DNA of 64,000 nt from positions 2,905,501 through 2,969,500 of the forward strand of contig WPIO01000051.1 in the NCBI GenBank assembly GCA_009760855.2, in the 5' to 3' direction. The position numbers and the translations under genes were made by a program. The notes under the pieces are model-generated. The model saw only the letters and a program-made list of their open reading frames with translations. It was not told where the DNA came from and searched no databases. The DNA comes from Cristatella mucedo. Its lineage: Eukaryota > Bryozoa > Phylactolaemata > Cristatellidae. This document shows positions 29,460 through 39,562 of the stretch, in pieces (position 1 is the first letter of the stretch; each line of letters opens with the position of its first letter).

Positions 29460-30740
29460 TCACTGAACGCAGTCGCTAGCTCTCGGCGGCAGCGGCAGCA
29501 GCGGCAGAATCGAGTTCGTGGACTGCTGGCTCCGGGCTCCAGGAGCGTCGCCGGCGGCTGCGGCGGCGACCGCTGCACTTGCACGACGCTGCGGTTGCAA
29601 CGCCGCCGCTGCGGTTTCCCCGCACGCCCCGCGAGCGGGCGCAGCGGATCGAACGTTGTTCAGGTAGTCCGTCAGGCCGAGACGGATGGAGCGGTTGGTG
29701 GCTATCAGTATGCTGCCGTTGGCCGCGCCGTTGAGGCTGCTGAGCACGAAGCTGGCCTGCGCCGCGGCGCTCGGCTCGGCCGGGGCTCGAAGCAGCTCGC
29801 TGGCGACCGCGTGCAGCAGCAGCGGCGACCACAGCACGGCGAAAGCGGCCGGCACGAGCACGCAGCCCACCGTCTTTCGCGCCGCCGCCGCGAGCGAGCG
29901 CTGATCGTTCAGCGCCGCCGCGGCGCAGCTGAAGCTCGACACGCGGCGCATGCGCCGCTCGACAGCGGCGGCGGCGGCGGCGGCGGCGGTGCGGCCGCCG
30001 CCGCCTGAACCGTCGCTGGTGGCCAGCTCGGTCCGGTGGTGGCGCCGCACGTGCAAGAAGATGTGCAGGTAGCAGGCGGCCGTGACGACGAGCAGCGGCA
30101 GGTAGACGCCGCCGGCCACGATCGTGACGAACTGCCTGCTGCCCGTCTTGCCGGTGGCGAAGCAGCAGCTGCCGCTTCGCGGGTCGTAGCCGAGGCTGCC
30201 CAGGCCGAGAAGCGGCGGCGCCAGCGTGCCGAAGGCCAGCGCATAGCCGACGACTATTGCAGCGGCGACCCCGCGGCTCGTCGTTAGCATGCGCCAGCGC
30301 GACGCGGGCGGCGCGACGATGCACACGAGCCGGTTGATGGCGATTGTCGTCACCGTCGTGCCGACGGCCGAGTGCAAGTAGAGGTAGAGGCCGGCCATGA
30401 CGACGCAGTCGTCGTGCTCGTCCGCTCGCTGCAGCAGGAAGTTGGCGGCGCCGTACGGCGCCGTCGACAGGCTGGCGACGAGGTCTATGAAGGCCAGATT
30501 CGCCATGAGCACGGACAGCGGATTCCTGCGACGGCTCTTGGTCCGCACGATCGAAATGACGACGACGGCGCTGAGCAGCGCGCAGCAGGCGCCGCTCAGA
30601 GACGCCAGACACGACAGAGCGACGGCAGCGGGAACCGTCAGCCGCGGCGGCGGCGGCGGAGGCGACGCCGCCGCGGGGGCCGCCGCCGTCGTCGAGTTAT
30701 CGAAGAGCCGCAGAGGCTCGGCGCTGTCGCTGCTGTCCAT
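29460..30740 (-). CDS. Orphan class A (rhodopsin-like) GPCR, single exon
   Basis: 426 codons without introns. Segments: N-terminal NST glycosylation site (N15) and Pro run; TM1 about 38-65; TM2 about 75-97 with NLAFIDL; TM3 112-140 starting at C112 and ending NRLVCI at the DRY position; TM4 157-178; loop 2 with YDPRSGSCCF; TM5 205-229; a long loop 3 with an Ala run (251-259); TM6 288-312 with LWSP; TM7 about 327-348. The YDPRSGSC loop and an N at the first DRY position recall the melatonin receptor and Tre1/moody groups. Unusual: the TM7 NPxxY motif is replaced by NGSIL and DRY reads NRL. GC-rich coding with Ala and Gly runs. Ligand unknown. The start is the first ATG after an upstream stop. 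Confidence 0.85.
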   Translation of the reverse strand: MDSSDSAEPLRLFDNSTTAAAPAAASPPPPPPRLTVPAAVALSCLASLSGACCALLSAVVVISIVRTKSRRRNPLSVLMANLAFIDLVASLSTAPYGAANFLLQRADEHDDCVVMAGLYLYLHSAVGTTVTTIAINRLVCIVAPPASRWRMLTTSRGVAAAIVVGYALAFGTLAPPLLGLGSLGYDPRSGSCCFATGKTGSRQFVTIVAGGVYLPLLVVTAACYLHIFLHVRRHHRTELATSDGSGGGGRTAAAAAAAAVERRMRRVSSFSCAAAALNDQRSLAAAARKTVGCVLVPAAFAVLWSPLLLHAVASELLRAPAEPSAAAQASFVLSSLNGAANGSILIATNRSIRLGLTDYLNNVRSAAPARGACGETAAAALQPQRRASAAVAAAAAGDAPGARSQQSTNSILPLLPLPPRASDCVQ

Positions 30741-30800
30741 TGGTTCTCAAGCTCGCGCGCAAGAGGTACGCTGACCTCGCTGGAGTGCGCGCGCGCGACG

Positions 30801-30807
30801 CTTTATA
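30801..30807 (-). promoter_or_regulatory. Candidate TATA box of the GPCR gene
   Basis: Minus-strand TATAAAG about 60 nt upstream of the GPCR ATG, inside GC-rich DNA. The spacing implies a 5' leader of about 30 nt. Not tested. Confidence 0.4.
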
Positions 30808-31324
30808 CCGGCTGAGCGAGCAGAACACGCCGATTGGCTCACGATATCGGCTTTCGTTTCGCCGGCGTCTCCTGAGGCGCCCCGCGCGCGCTGACAAGTT
30901 GGAAGTGGCTCGGTCGTGTTGCCCCACCCCCGGCGCCAGCTCGCTCGCCGAGTTTAACCTCCGGCGTCGTTCAGGACGTCGTTTTGACGGCCGCTGAGAG
31001 GCGGCGACGCCGACCTATGCTAGCCTATGGGGCCGCGCCGGGCGTGCGAGCAGCGCGCGTCCGAGTCGCGAGCGCTCCAGGCGTGCGAGTCACTGGCTCT
31101 GCTCTGCTCGCCGAACGAGCTCCCTTCTCGTGGCTTCTTTCTTTTGCTACCGACACGAGTCGGGAGCGAAGTCTCAGCGGAGCGAGCGTTTCAGCCGAGC
31201 GAGCGTTTCGCCTCGTTCAGCAATCCGGCGACGGCTAGCTCCAGATTGCGAGATGACGCTACCGCGCCCGGGTCGGGCGTGGCCCTCTCTGTTGAGAAAC
31301 AATTTTTTAAAGCTTATTCGGCAG

Positions 31325-31325
<1 letters not shown>
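30808..31325. other. CpG-rich island upstream of the GPCR
   Basis: Very CG-dinucleotide-rich block continuing from the GPCR coding region. The reading frames here look compositional, with no domain. Confidence 0.6.

Positions 31326-31328
<3 letters not shown>

Positions 31329-31406
<78 letters not shown>
31329..31406. repeat. (CT)n-(AT)n compound microsatellite
   Basis: About 19 CT units directly joined to about 20 AT units. Confidence 0.95.
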
Positions 31407-31408
<2 letters not shown>

Positions 31409-31574
31409 CGGCGAAAGAATCTCCCTTCTACTTTTGGCTGGGCTACCAAAAAAAAAGCTGCTAGGCCGCCACTGCAGCTGATGATAAATATTAATAGCGA
31501 GGCTGGTTAACAAATACCAGAGGTTTGGCCGTGCGTCTCCTTGGCTGAAGGAGCCGCGATGGCCTTCGGTTGAT

Positions 31575-32420
31575 CATCGAATCATCGAGAGCAAAGTTCT
31601 TACTCTGACCCACAAGGCTCGCTGTGGCTTGGCTACTTCTATAACAGGCTGAAATGCTGCTCCAGTCTCATCCTCCTCGTGCCCTCAGGTCCTCCATAGA
31701 CAATAAATTAGCTCTTCCTTTGATTTGCTTTAAAGCCATTGGTGACAGAAGATTTTTGCTCTGCAGGCCCTCGACTGTGGAACTCACTCCAATAATTCTC
31801 GCGCAACGACAACTACTCCCCTGCTGCCGACTATGGCACATCCTTTCCAGCCGCCCTGTGCTGCTATTTCCATGCTAGTGACTACCTCAACTGCCCTCCT
31901 GACTCAGCTATGCTTCCCAATATCTCGTGCCTTTAGTTCGTATGCTCCCAAAGCCTGGAACTCACTCCCGACTTGCGTCACGACATCTCCTGACTTGACC
32001 GCATTTAAAAATAAACAAGAACGCACACCCCTATTTATCACAGCTTTTAGTGGGTCCCTGCGATTCGACCTTTAGTTGCTTGTGCGTGCTGACACTGTGC
32101 ATGCTGCCACTAACCATACTTGCATGCATGTCATCCCTAATTATGTAATTCTTGTTGTTTATTGAGCATGCTACCACTAACCATTCGATCGTGCTTCCTT
32201 TGCAGCAAATGTAAAGCGTCTAAAAAGAGATTGAGTTCTCAGAAGGCGCTTTATCAAATAGATTATTATTATTTTTGCGAATAATAATAATGCACTCGAT
32301 AAAGTGCCCTCAGAAAACTCAATCTCTTTCTAGTTGCTTTACGAAGATGAAGTCTGCTGGCTACCGAATGCGTACCGAAAGTCGCTTAGGCTTTGCGTGC
32401 ACTATAGAAAACTCGTCTGC
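31575..32420 (+). repeat. Family A non-LTR fragment split by a family B foldback insertion
   Basis: 31575-31919 matches the 3' coding region of the 59.3-61.8 kb element (SKVLTLTHKA, then the CVDNKLA and DYGTS blocks, degraded). The match resumes at about 32342 with AGTCTGCTGGCTACCGAATG, 423 nt later. The gap, 31920-32341, is a family B 3' end with a second tail fragment in inverted orientation. Confidence 0.75.
31922..32341 (+). repeat. Family B 3' end with inverted second tail (foldback), inserted in family A
   Basis: Plus-strand block with TTTAGTTCGTATGCTCCCAA and AAAGCCTGGAACTCACTCCC. Its tail (32211-32273, ending in an ATT array) is followed after 6 nt by an inverted, about 80 percent matching tail (32280-32342). 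Confidence 0.7.
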
Positions 32421-33160
32421 GTATAGTTTTTGGGGCTTTGTGGCGGTACAGACGGAGATGCATTACATACATTACACCGGCTGTCTCGACCGCTTGCAGC
32501 GGGCAATACAGGATCGCCCACATAATGCGCCTCATCCCATCCCCTGAGACGCAATGCCAGTCCATTTCGCGAAAACTATATAGACGAGGATGTTTGTCTA
32601 CAGCCCGAAGGCGATTCGCAAATGGTTAAGCTAGGGACAGTCACCGCCGTTCGCTGAAGTCTAGAACTGAACGCACTCGCCCGCTTGTTTACGCTCGATA
32701 ACCGAAGACGAATTTCTCTGCTCAGCAGATGAACTAGCAGCTCAGCGAAAGGCCGCGTAGATGCGCCGCCTGGCGGTCGCGCTGCGGCGGCAGCGGCGGC
32801 AACGAACCACTTCGCGGAGCGAATCGAAGGCGGATCGTTCGGAACGCGGATTGCTCGGAAATGAATTCACCGCCGCTGCCACTTCGCGCTACTCCTTGGC
32901 CGTCGATATCATTTCCTCCTCGCGTCAATCGCTGCTTGAAAAGGTGCGATCCAACTCAAGCCGCGTCGCTATCACACTGGCCGCAAACGTCCATCGACCG
33001 TTACTCCGCGGGCTGGGCGCCATTGCGAGTTTGTAGACGTCTGGCGGCTTGGCCTCGTTGGGCGGCTTGGCCTCGGCGAGGGCCGCGGGCTGACCCCGCG
33101 CTGCCGTCACCGCTGCGTCACCTCGCCACGAACTCGCGACCACGCTAGCGCGCGGCCGAT
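32421..33160. other. Intergenic, GC-rich, no recognised gene
   Basis: 32700-33150 is GC-rich with overlapping frames on both strands and no motif. GGCGGCTTGGCCTCG-type units repeat at 33040-33080. Confidence 0.45.
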
Positions 33161-33162
33161 GA

Positions 33163-33258
33163 GAAAGTGAAAAGCGTAGCTGAGTCAGGAGGCCAGTCAA
33201 GGAAGTGAGCAGCATGGCACGGTAGCAGCGAAGGACCGCTGGAAAAGCTGCGCTACAG
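33163..33258 (-). repeat. Short family A non-LTR fragment
   Basis: GAGAAAGTGAAAAGCGTAGC, TGAGTCAGGAGGCCAGT and AAGGACCGCTGGAAAAG parallel 59455-59545 in the same orientation. Confidence 0.65.
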
Positions 33259-33699
33259 CGGTAAGGGTAAGTTACAGCTTCTGACATTTTCTTGCATAGC
33301 ACGAAAAAGATTTCAACGGAAAAAATGTGTGGGATGAACCTGGAATGGTTACTCGTCAACCATAAGAAGACATTTTGATAGCGCCTTTCGAAGGCTAAAT
33401 GTCGCGGAAATACTGAGAAGAGTGGTCCAACCACCGAATGCCTATTTACGGTACTTTTCGAAAGACACTCAAGTTAGAAACGGGACCTAAATTTTTGACG
33501 ATTTTTACATACAGATAGCATTAAATAAAACGATTAGGCAAACTGTATCTAACGCGGAAGTAAACCGAAAGCAAGGTACTTACAAAAAAGTTAACCGATC
33601 TCTGCATCATCTACGACTTGTGTCCCAACTTGTCAAACCGTGGTTTATCAAGATAAATACCTGCAGCTTGTTAAAGTTAGTGCTGATTTAAAAGCTTCA

Positions 33700-33825
33700 C
33701 TTATATAGCGGCAGAGGACTCGTTGCAGTAGGCAACAAAGGATCGCCTACAGCATGACTCGAACCAACGACCTGAGTCATGAAGAGCGAGCACATTATTT
33801 CCTAAGCTAAGACCCGTTGTTGAGG
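33700..33825 (-). repeat. tRNA-like SINE fragment
   Basis: On the minus strand GGGTCTTAGCTTAGGAAAT, then CAGGTCGTTGGTTCGAGTC (B-box-like), then GCGATCCTTTGTTGCC. Related to the fragments at 24.3 and 28.7 kb. Confidence 0.6.
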
Positions 33826-34190
33826 TACATGCTTATGACTTTTAAATAGCTTCGTTTACAATGCAGCTGTGCACATTTTAAATTCCATAACTCCACCAAT
33901 ACTTGGTGGATCGGCATGAAATTTCAAATACGAGTTCTATTTTGATTGTACGTTGCTATAGTTGGTCATTTCTGATTTCAATTGGATAACTTTTGCTATT
34001 CACGTCCACGATCGCACGAAATAAAATTCAAGGGTTGATGACGCCGCGCGGACTCTCAAAAAACGCTTTCGCGCCTAGAGCGGAGAGGACGAAGCTTCTA
34101 GAGCACGAGTGCAGAAGTTTCGCAAGAATGTATTTCGGAGGGGAGAGCGAACGGCCAGAGCGCTGCGACGAAGGCGCGCGCGACTCGCGC

Positions 34191-34318
34191 GTGAGTAGAT
34201 ATGTTTTGAACGTTATAGAGCCTAGGGCTCAGCCTCGACCCTCAATATCGCTGTCGCTCGATCGAGTGTCTTCGTCTGAGACCCAAGTCTCTATAACTTT
34301 CAAAACCAATCTACTCAC
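34191..34318. repeat. 42-bp imperfect inverted repeat at the left edge of the Polinton
   Basis: Left arm 34191-34232 (GTGAGTAGATATGTTTTGAA start) and right arm 34277-34318 pair with about 80 percent identity around a 44-nt loop. The right arm abuts the candidate left terminal repeat. Confidence 0.75.
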
Positions 34319-34344
34319 TCAACACTAGACTCGCTGTCGCTCGG
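34314..34344 (+). repeat. Candidate left terminal inverted repeat
   Basis: CTCACTC then CTCGCTGTCGCTCGG; the 15-mer is exactly inverted at 56369-56383 and the 7-mer at 56405-56411. Confidence 0.45.
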
Positions 34345-34433
34345 CATAGTGTTTTCGCCTACTTCGTTGTTTATCCCATCGCACTCTAACATAATACAAT
34401 TTGATTTAAACATCTTTTTTATGTTATATAGAA

Positions 34434-35098
34434 ATGAGCGATGGAAAATTTAGCAGACAAGTTGGAGAAAAATACCGAGACTATATCAGAAGATTAAAAA
34501 CTGCAGTCGCTGAAAAATCTGACGGATTAAAACCTAGACATGCAAAGACGTGTGAAGATATTGAAGAATTCATTTCTTGTCTTAATGATCGTAGCTATGA
34601 AGTTAGTTCTGTTTTCATTAATTATATGGATTCGCCAGATTATGAAGAAGATTTATATCCAGGATGGGTTTAAAAAACTTTTAATAATTATAGGAAAACG
34701 GCAGATCTAAGAAAAAAATTTGTTCTTCAAAGATATGATGAAACAGTTGCATATAACATTAAAGTTAGATCATGTCTAACTCAGCTAACAAGAGTAAGAT
34801 ATATAATTAAAATAGTAAATATAATAGTAGCTTTAGGAGTTACAGTTTCTACAACACATATTCATGCACATCCGGATATAACTAATGTAGTCTCTGTTCT
34901 CTCAGCTCTAACAGCAATGCTAATGGCAGTTGATGGGTTTTAGTTGAAATAGATAAAAGAAAAAGATTTACTCTCAATTCTAACACCGAATTTATTTCAA
35001 AAATAACTGATGCTTTATCTGATGAAGTAGTTACAAAAGAAGAGTTTGACGATATTATAGCAGAACGTTCACAAAGAGAAACTACTCCTCTTGCTTAA
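34434..35098 (+). pseudogene. Polinton gene 1, two-helix membrane protein candidate, broken
   Basis: The ATG at 34434 follows TTATATAGAA. The first 79 codons are hydrophilic (GEKYRDYIRRLK, CEDIEEFISCL). A TAA at 34671-34673 is followed in the same frame by more coding-like sequence with two hydrophobic stretches (YIIKIVNIIVALGVTV and VVSVLSALTAMLMAV) split by a short His-rich turn. A frameshift near 34941 moves the last 51 codons to another frame, ending at 35098, which overlaps the convergent integrase 3' end by 17 nt. No family recognised. Confidence 0.6.
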
Positions 35099-35942
35099 TC
35101 ACTTGCAATTCCTCTCTAACAAAACTTCTCTTATTGTAATTTATCCAAAAACGCACTGGTTGTTTTTTCAATACCATTATTCTAACAATAGTATGCTTAG
35201 TCAAGCTCCGTATCGGATCTGTAGCTCTTCTTCTTTTTTCATCTTCTCCTTCACCTGGTTCTAGTAAATATCTAACAGTTGTTCCAAGTTCTAATAATTT
35301 TTCTTGTTCTCCAACTTTTCTATGATATTTTGGTATACTCAGTTTTACTGATTCTTTTTTTATTGCCTTTACCGGTTCTTCACCAATAGATCTTGTAACG
35401 CTATTATTTAGATAATCAATAATCTTTGGTAAATTATAAATCCATTCTTTATTTCTAGTGAAATCTCCATTATTAATGTTTTCCAATTCCTTCTCATATT
35501 GCGCAATAAATGCTCTTTCTGCTACAGTTCTATTCATTCTTTCAACAAGTGCAACACTCTTTTTACTAGTAGCTTCTATAACTTGTGTTTCATGTCTTTT
35601 CATTTCTTTCATGAATTCTCCTTTAAACTTAGATCCAGGATCAACTGTTTTCTTCTTTGGCCACTTCAATAAACTTTTTGTATAAATATCTGTTATTGCT
35701 TGTGTTAATTCTTTAGAAGACTTTGTTTTAAGTGGTCTCGAGTCTTTATATCTGCTAGCAATATCAATAACACTCAAAGCATATTTGTAACCAGAATCAT
35801 TCGGCATATACAAAATGTCTGCCTGATGATTTTCATTAGGTTTAGCTATATTAAAGAAACCTTTTGGAACTACTTTAGGTCTTGACTTGAATATCTGGCT
35901 TATATCTGAGTCTGGTACATTTCCCTTCCTTTTTTCTTTCAT
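35082..35942 (-). CDS. Polinton integrase (retroviral-type, rve fold)
   Basis: 286 codons, intact. Catalyses strand transfer of element ends into host DNA in Polintons. DDE-type residues: D42 (HQADILYM), D101 (TVDPGSKFKG) and E134 (ALVERMNRT), with 32 residues between the second D and E, close to DDx35E. A basic C-terminal part (200-286) is the likely SH3/chromodomain-like DNA-binding region. It is shorter than full Polinton integrases and has no N-terminal HHCC finger, so the 5' end may be lost or the protein naturally short. Divergent from the zinc protein relic at 35971 with a 28-nt gap. Confidence 0.85.
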   Translation of the reverse strand: MKEKRKGNVPDSDISQIFKSRPKVVPKGFFNIAKPNENHQADILYMPNDSGYKYALSVIDIASRYKDSRPLKTKSSKELTQAITDIYTKSLLKWPKKKTVDPGSKFKGEFMKEMKRHETQVIEATSKKSVALVERMNRTVAERAFIAQYEKELENINNGDFTRNKEWIYNLPKIIDYLNNSVTRSIGEEPVKAIKKESVKLSIPKYHRKVGEQEKLLELGTTVRYLLEPGEGEDEKRRRATDPIRSLTKHTIVRIMVLKKQPVRFWINYNKRSFVREELQVIKQEE

Positions 35943-35970
35943 TTAGAGTTAAAAATGACATTCTATAGAA

Positions 35971-36421
35971 ATGGAAATATTTTGTGATACTTGTTCGACA
36001 TCATTTAGCAAAATTGAATACTTAGAGTCAGGTCATCCAGTTTGCCAAAAGGTTAAACGAAGACCAAAGTTAAAGTATGAAATGCGTTGCGATATCTGCG
36101 ACTTAGATAGTACAGAAACAGAATGAATTCGATTATGGTATTTTAAGAAATAAAAAAATAATCATGTGTGCAGATTGTTATTAGGCAAAGAATAAATATT
36201 CTAAACAAAGACCTACAAAGATATACTGTTTAGCAAAGAAACACTTTAAAAAAAGGTGTTCCGAGTTATTCTGTAATCATCATTGTTTAGAAAACGAATC
36301 AATAATGCATATAGCAAAACTATTTCCCTTAGTAAAAGGTAAGCATAAAGCAACAAAATTAAAAGAATTAATTGTTCTAATAGTTCATTTGTACTTTTCA
36401 GGTACTTATGTAAAAAATTAA
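35971..36421 (+). pseudogene. Polinton zinc-ribbon-like protein, broken
   Basis: The ATG at 35971 follows TTCTATAGAA. The first 51 codons hold Cys pairs (FCDTC and RCDICD) and stop with TGA at 36124. Coding-like sequence continues in another frame with MCADCY, then a TAG at 36182-36184, then an open stretch with CLAKKHFKKRC and LFCNHHC to a TAA at 36419. At least one frameshift and one nonsense change. The Cys pattern suggests a treble-clef or zinc ribbon; function unknown. Confidence 0.5.
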
Positions 36422-37258
36422 TAGATTAACTTTCATATTTCCTAGGTTATCAACATAATAATATTCTATCGGAACTCTAGGAAAGTATGCATAATACTTA
36501 AAATCAGTTCCAGTCGGTGATGTATTTATAGCACGTATATCTCCTGATACTATTTTCATATCGCTGCTAGGCTTTAGTTGTATACAGTTAGACGATCCAA
36601 CAACCATTACACTTAGTATTATTAGTGGAGGACTATTCTTATTTGTCCAAGAATATGCAGTGGAAGTATTAATAATAGAGTTCATTGCCCTAGGATTAAA
36701 TGTAGGTACAACAACTTCTGTTATTTTTTTAACTGTTCTATCAACATAGGATTTCGTTGCAGCATCAGAAGAATTAACAGGTTCAGCAACATTGATTATA
36801 GAATTATTATTCATATTAAAATTTGTTGTGGCAGGAGAATTCTTCAATAATACATCTCGCTTCAATCCTCCATAAGTAACACAAAAATCATCAGGTAAAA
36901 CTGTTGGTGTAGTAAGACTAGAATTCCAATATGTAGAAGTAATAGCAAAACTATTCATATTTAAATCTCCAGTCATTGTATCTCCAGATTTCTTTACATA
37001 GTTTGATACTTGACTAACATTAACAGCATCTGTTGAATTAACTTCTGGAGCAAGATTTTTAATTTGTCTATTCTGTAAATTTAAAGAAGTACCACTATTT
37101 ACAATAAAGTTTGCATCTGCATACGATTTAGTTACAGCATCACCATCATTCACAGGATCTCTCATATTAATAATTCTATTACCATTTGCATCAAGGTCTG
37201 ATAGAATATAACCATTTATTCTACTTACATAATCATTGTAATGATGTCTTCGACTCAT
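36398..37258 (-). CDS. Fibre-like protein 1 with phage tail-fibre-type repeats
   Basis: 286 codons, intact, start after CTATATAG. Repeats of the pattern NxIxNLxxPVNxxDAVxKxYxD: INMRDPVNDGDAVTKSYAD, NLAPEVNSTDAVNVSQV and NVAEPVNSSDAATKSYVD; GDTMTGDLNMNS is the accompanying turn. Such repeats form trimeric beta-structured shafts in phage tail fibres and some large-virus proteins. The unrepeated C-terminal 100 residues may be a receptor-binding tip. Homologous to the genes at 47561, 48420 and 49302. Probably a virion spike; by inference only. Confidence 0.7.
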   Translation of the reverse strand: MSRRHHYNDYVSRINGYILSDLDANGNRIINMRDPVNDGDAVTKSYADANFIVNSGTSLNLQNRQIKNLAPEVNSTDAVNVSQVSNYVKKSGDTMTGDLNMNSFAITSTYWNSSLTTPTVLPDDFCVTYGGLKRDVLLKNSPATTNFNMNNNSIINVAEPVNSSDAATKSYVDRTVKKITEVVVPTFNPRAMNSIINTSTAYSWTNKNSPPLIILSVMVVGSSNCIQLKPSSDMKIVSGDIRAINTSPTGTDFKYYAYFPRVPIEYYYVDNLGNMKVNLLIFYIST

Positions 37259-38059
37259 CTATATAGTTATTAATTAAAAATTTTGATCTATCTAGCACTT
37301 CTTTAAGAATAGGAATTATTCTAACAAATCTACAAGGATCATCTTCTTCTATCACTTGGATCAAACATCTTTTTATATAATACTTTATATCATAACCATT
37401 TACTTTCTTATTATTAAATCTACCATACTTGCTTATAATATCAAACTCAAAATCAAAATACTTGTCATCTTTAAGTAATAGCATACAAATTGGTTCTCTA
37501 AGTGGCATATCCAAATCAGTATTAGGAATTCTTACATTACCAGCTGCTACGTAATCTAATGGAGGTTCTTCACAATTTAATCCAGGAACAAAAATCTCAA
37601 ACTCAGAGTAAAAACATTCACTAAGTTTTAAAACATGTAAACCTAATAAGCATTGTGCGTGATATTGTTTAGGTATAAAATCATCAATAATACTTCTGCT
37701 CCATAAAACTTTATTTCTACTAGAGTATTGTTATCTATTATTCCATCAGGAGAATATCTGTACACACCATCACTACTAAAACAATCGTTTGCATTATCAA
37801 GTTTTACTTTTAGTTTCATTTCTAAAAACTTAGCAGCAATAGGTTCAAATACTTTACCGAATATCATTGGAGGAAATCTCATACTAGAATTGTTAGCAAT
37901 GTATTTTTTTAGTTTTCTATTTGCAATTAATTCTATATCAGTTTCACTCTGATCTCCAAATACTAAATCATTTCCAAGCACTGAGTGAACCTCTGAGCCT
38001 CCAATATTCAAAGATTTTTTCCACTCATCTGAACCTTGTACAAAATCAAATGTATTCAT
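37233..38059 (-). pseudogene. Lambda-exonuclease/YqaJ-like nuclease, frameshifted
   Basis: The start at 38059 follows AAATATA. 37643-38059 encodes QGSDEWKKSLNIGGSEVHSVLG, FGKVFEPIAAKFLE and YRYSPDGIIDNNTLVEIKF. The SPDG Asp and EIK match the PD-(D/E)xK core of phage and viral alkaline exonucleases. The frame is lost about 40 codons before the expected end of the core. Open coding-like sequence continues in another frame from about 37690 to 37233. The 3' end overlaps the start of fibre-like 1 by 26 nt. Inferred role: 5'-3' resection in recombination-dependent replication. Frameshift could be real or a sequencing error. Confidence 0.65.
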
Positions 38060-38105
38060 TATATTTCTGGTTTAAATTTTTTTAAATGTCACTTCCATCA
38101 TAAAC

Positions 38106-39535
38106 TTATGTTCCCTTACTGCAAGTAAATGGTGAACCATTACCATTAGAAGTAAGTTCAGCACTGTTTTCACAGATAGGTAGATAATGAATCATAACAT
38201 TTGTTTGATAAGCACCAGCAGCAGCAGGGATTTGAGAGTTAAACTCAATAGTTACATCAAGCTTTGAAGTAACTCTTAAAGGTTCATCGTTATACTGAAG
38301 ATCAATCACATGAATTGGATACAGTGACAACCATTCAGGATCAGTAACGCCAACTGGTTCTGTAAGTTCATTTAATCCAAGATATTGCTTTCTGAATTGA
38401 GTAAAATCTAGATATGCTGTTGAGCATTTAGCATCTTTGAAATAGCAGCTTCTAGGAACAGCAGGATACTGTTTAGAACCATTAGCAAGTACAGTTACAT
38501 TTTTAATATCGCAGTGATTGTAAGTACACGGATTACCAGCGTAACTATCAAACTTATTATAGTTTTGTGCTGCAACAATCAGCCATCTAACTTCTCATAA
38601 CGTCTAACCCTGTAATTTAATCTAATCTTTTTAGCTCTTTCACTAGATACGTCTGCAAGAGCTCTTTGAATACTTTCTTTAGGATTTACACATGGAACCA
38701 TTAGTCTCATTTTTGATATAGCTACTTTAAGTGCCATCCAAGTGCCATCAGCTGCAACTCCTGCACCTCTAGCCGCCATAATATTAGCTGCGCCAGATGT
38801 ACCAATCATGACAGCATCAAAGTCACTCCCACCAACTCTTGTCATCTCAAGCGTAAATGGAATATTATAAAGAATTTTATTCATGTCAGCACAAAATCCA
38901 GACAATCTTGCAAGTGGAAGTGAAATACTGAATGATCCCGGAGAGTCAGCAACAATATTTGAAAGACACCTTCTGTACACAAAACCATTATTAAAAGTAG
39001 ATATTCCACTTGCAGCTGGGCTTGTATAGCTGTCAGCTACATACAAATCATCTGGATTAGCTGCCTCATCTTTTTTCCATCCAGTTGCAGGTCCTTCTGT
39101 TCGATTGTAATCATTTGGATATGTAAGTAATCCCATAAGACTTGTAACTGTTCCAGGAGCCTGTCTATGCGAGTATGTTTCTATTTCTTCTGCACCAAGC
39201 CTGATTCTCATTGAACTGAAAAGCCATGCTCCAGCATTGTTGACGAGACCTGCAGCAACAGTTCTTTTAAGCGGATCAAATTGTGGGTTACTGCCTGCAG
39301 CAGGTGCAACAGTTTGAACCTTTATCTGTCCTTCAAGCAACAGATAAGCATCTGAAAGCACATAGCAAAGCTGTTGTTCACCAGGAACAGTGAATGTTAC
39401 TAGTTTATTTGCAATATCATCAGTCTCACTTCCATTGCTTTGATAAAATTCTCTGTATTGATAATCTTTAATTTTGTAGTTAAGAAAACTAGGATCACCT
39501 AATTCGAGTATTTTCTCAATTGGAGCACTTGCCAT
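38106..39535 (-). pseudogene. Polinton major capsid protein (double jelly roll), frameshifted
   Basis: The start at 39535 follows TTTATATAGAG. 38579-39535 is open for 318 codons with features of Polinton/adintovirus capsids (KDYQYREFYQSNGS; NAGAWLFSSMRIRLGAEEIE; LARLSGFCADMNKILYN; TLEMTR). It ends just after SERAKKIRLNYRVRRYEKL. Coding-like sequence continues to 38106 in another frame, with SKLDVTIEFNSQIP near the C-terminus. The full span fits about 476 codons, typical for this fold. One frameshift near 38579. Confidence 0.8.
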
Positions 39536-39562
39536 TTCTTCTCTATATAAAAAAGTTAAAAT

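Noticed and set aside
29476-30612. A 378-codon Arg-rich frame antiparallel-phase to the GPCR
   Set aside because: Low-complexity Arg/Ala product caused by GC-rich codons of the true GPCR frame; no membrane pattern.
32761-33036. GC-rich 91-codon frame as a gene
   Set aside because: Overlapping open frames on both strands and low complexity suggest composition, not coding.
33985-34190. Extending the Polinton left end to include this GC-rich stretch
   Set aside because: No inverted match was found on the right side, and composition is host-like.
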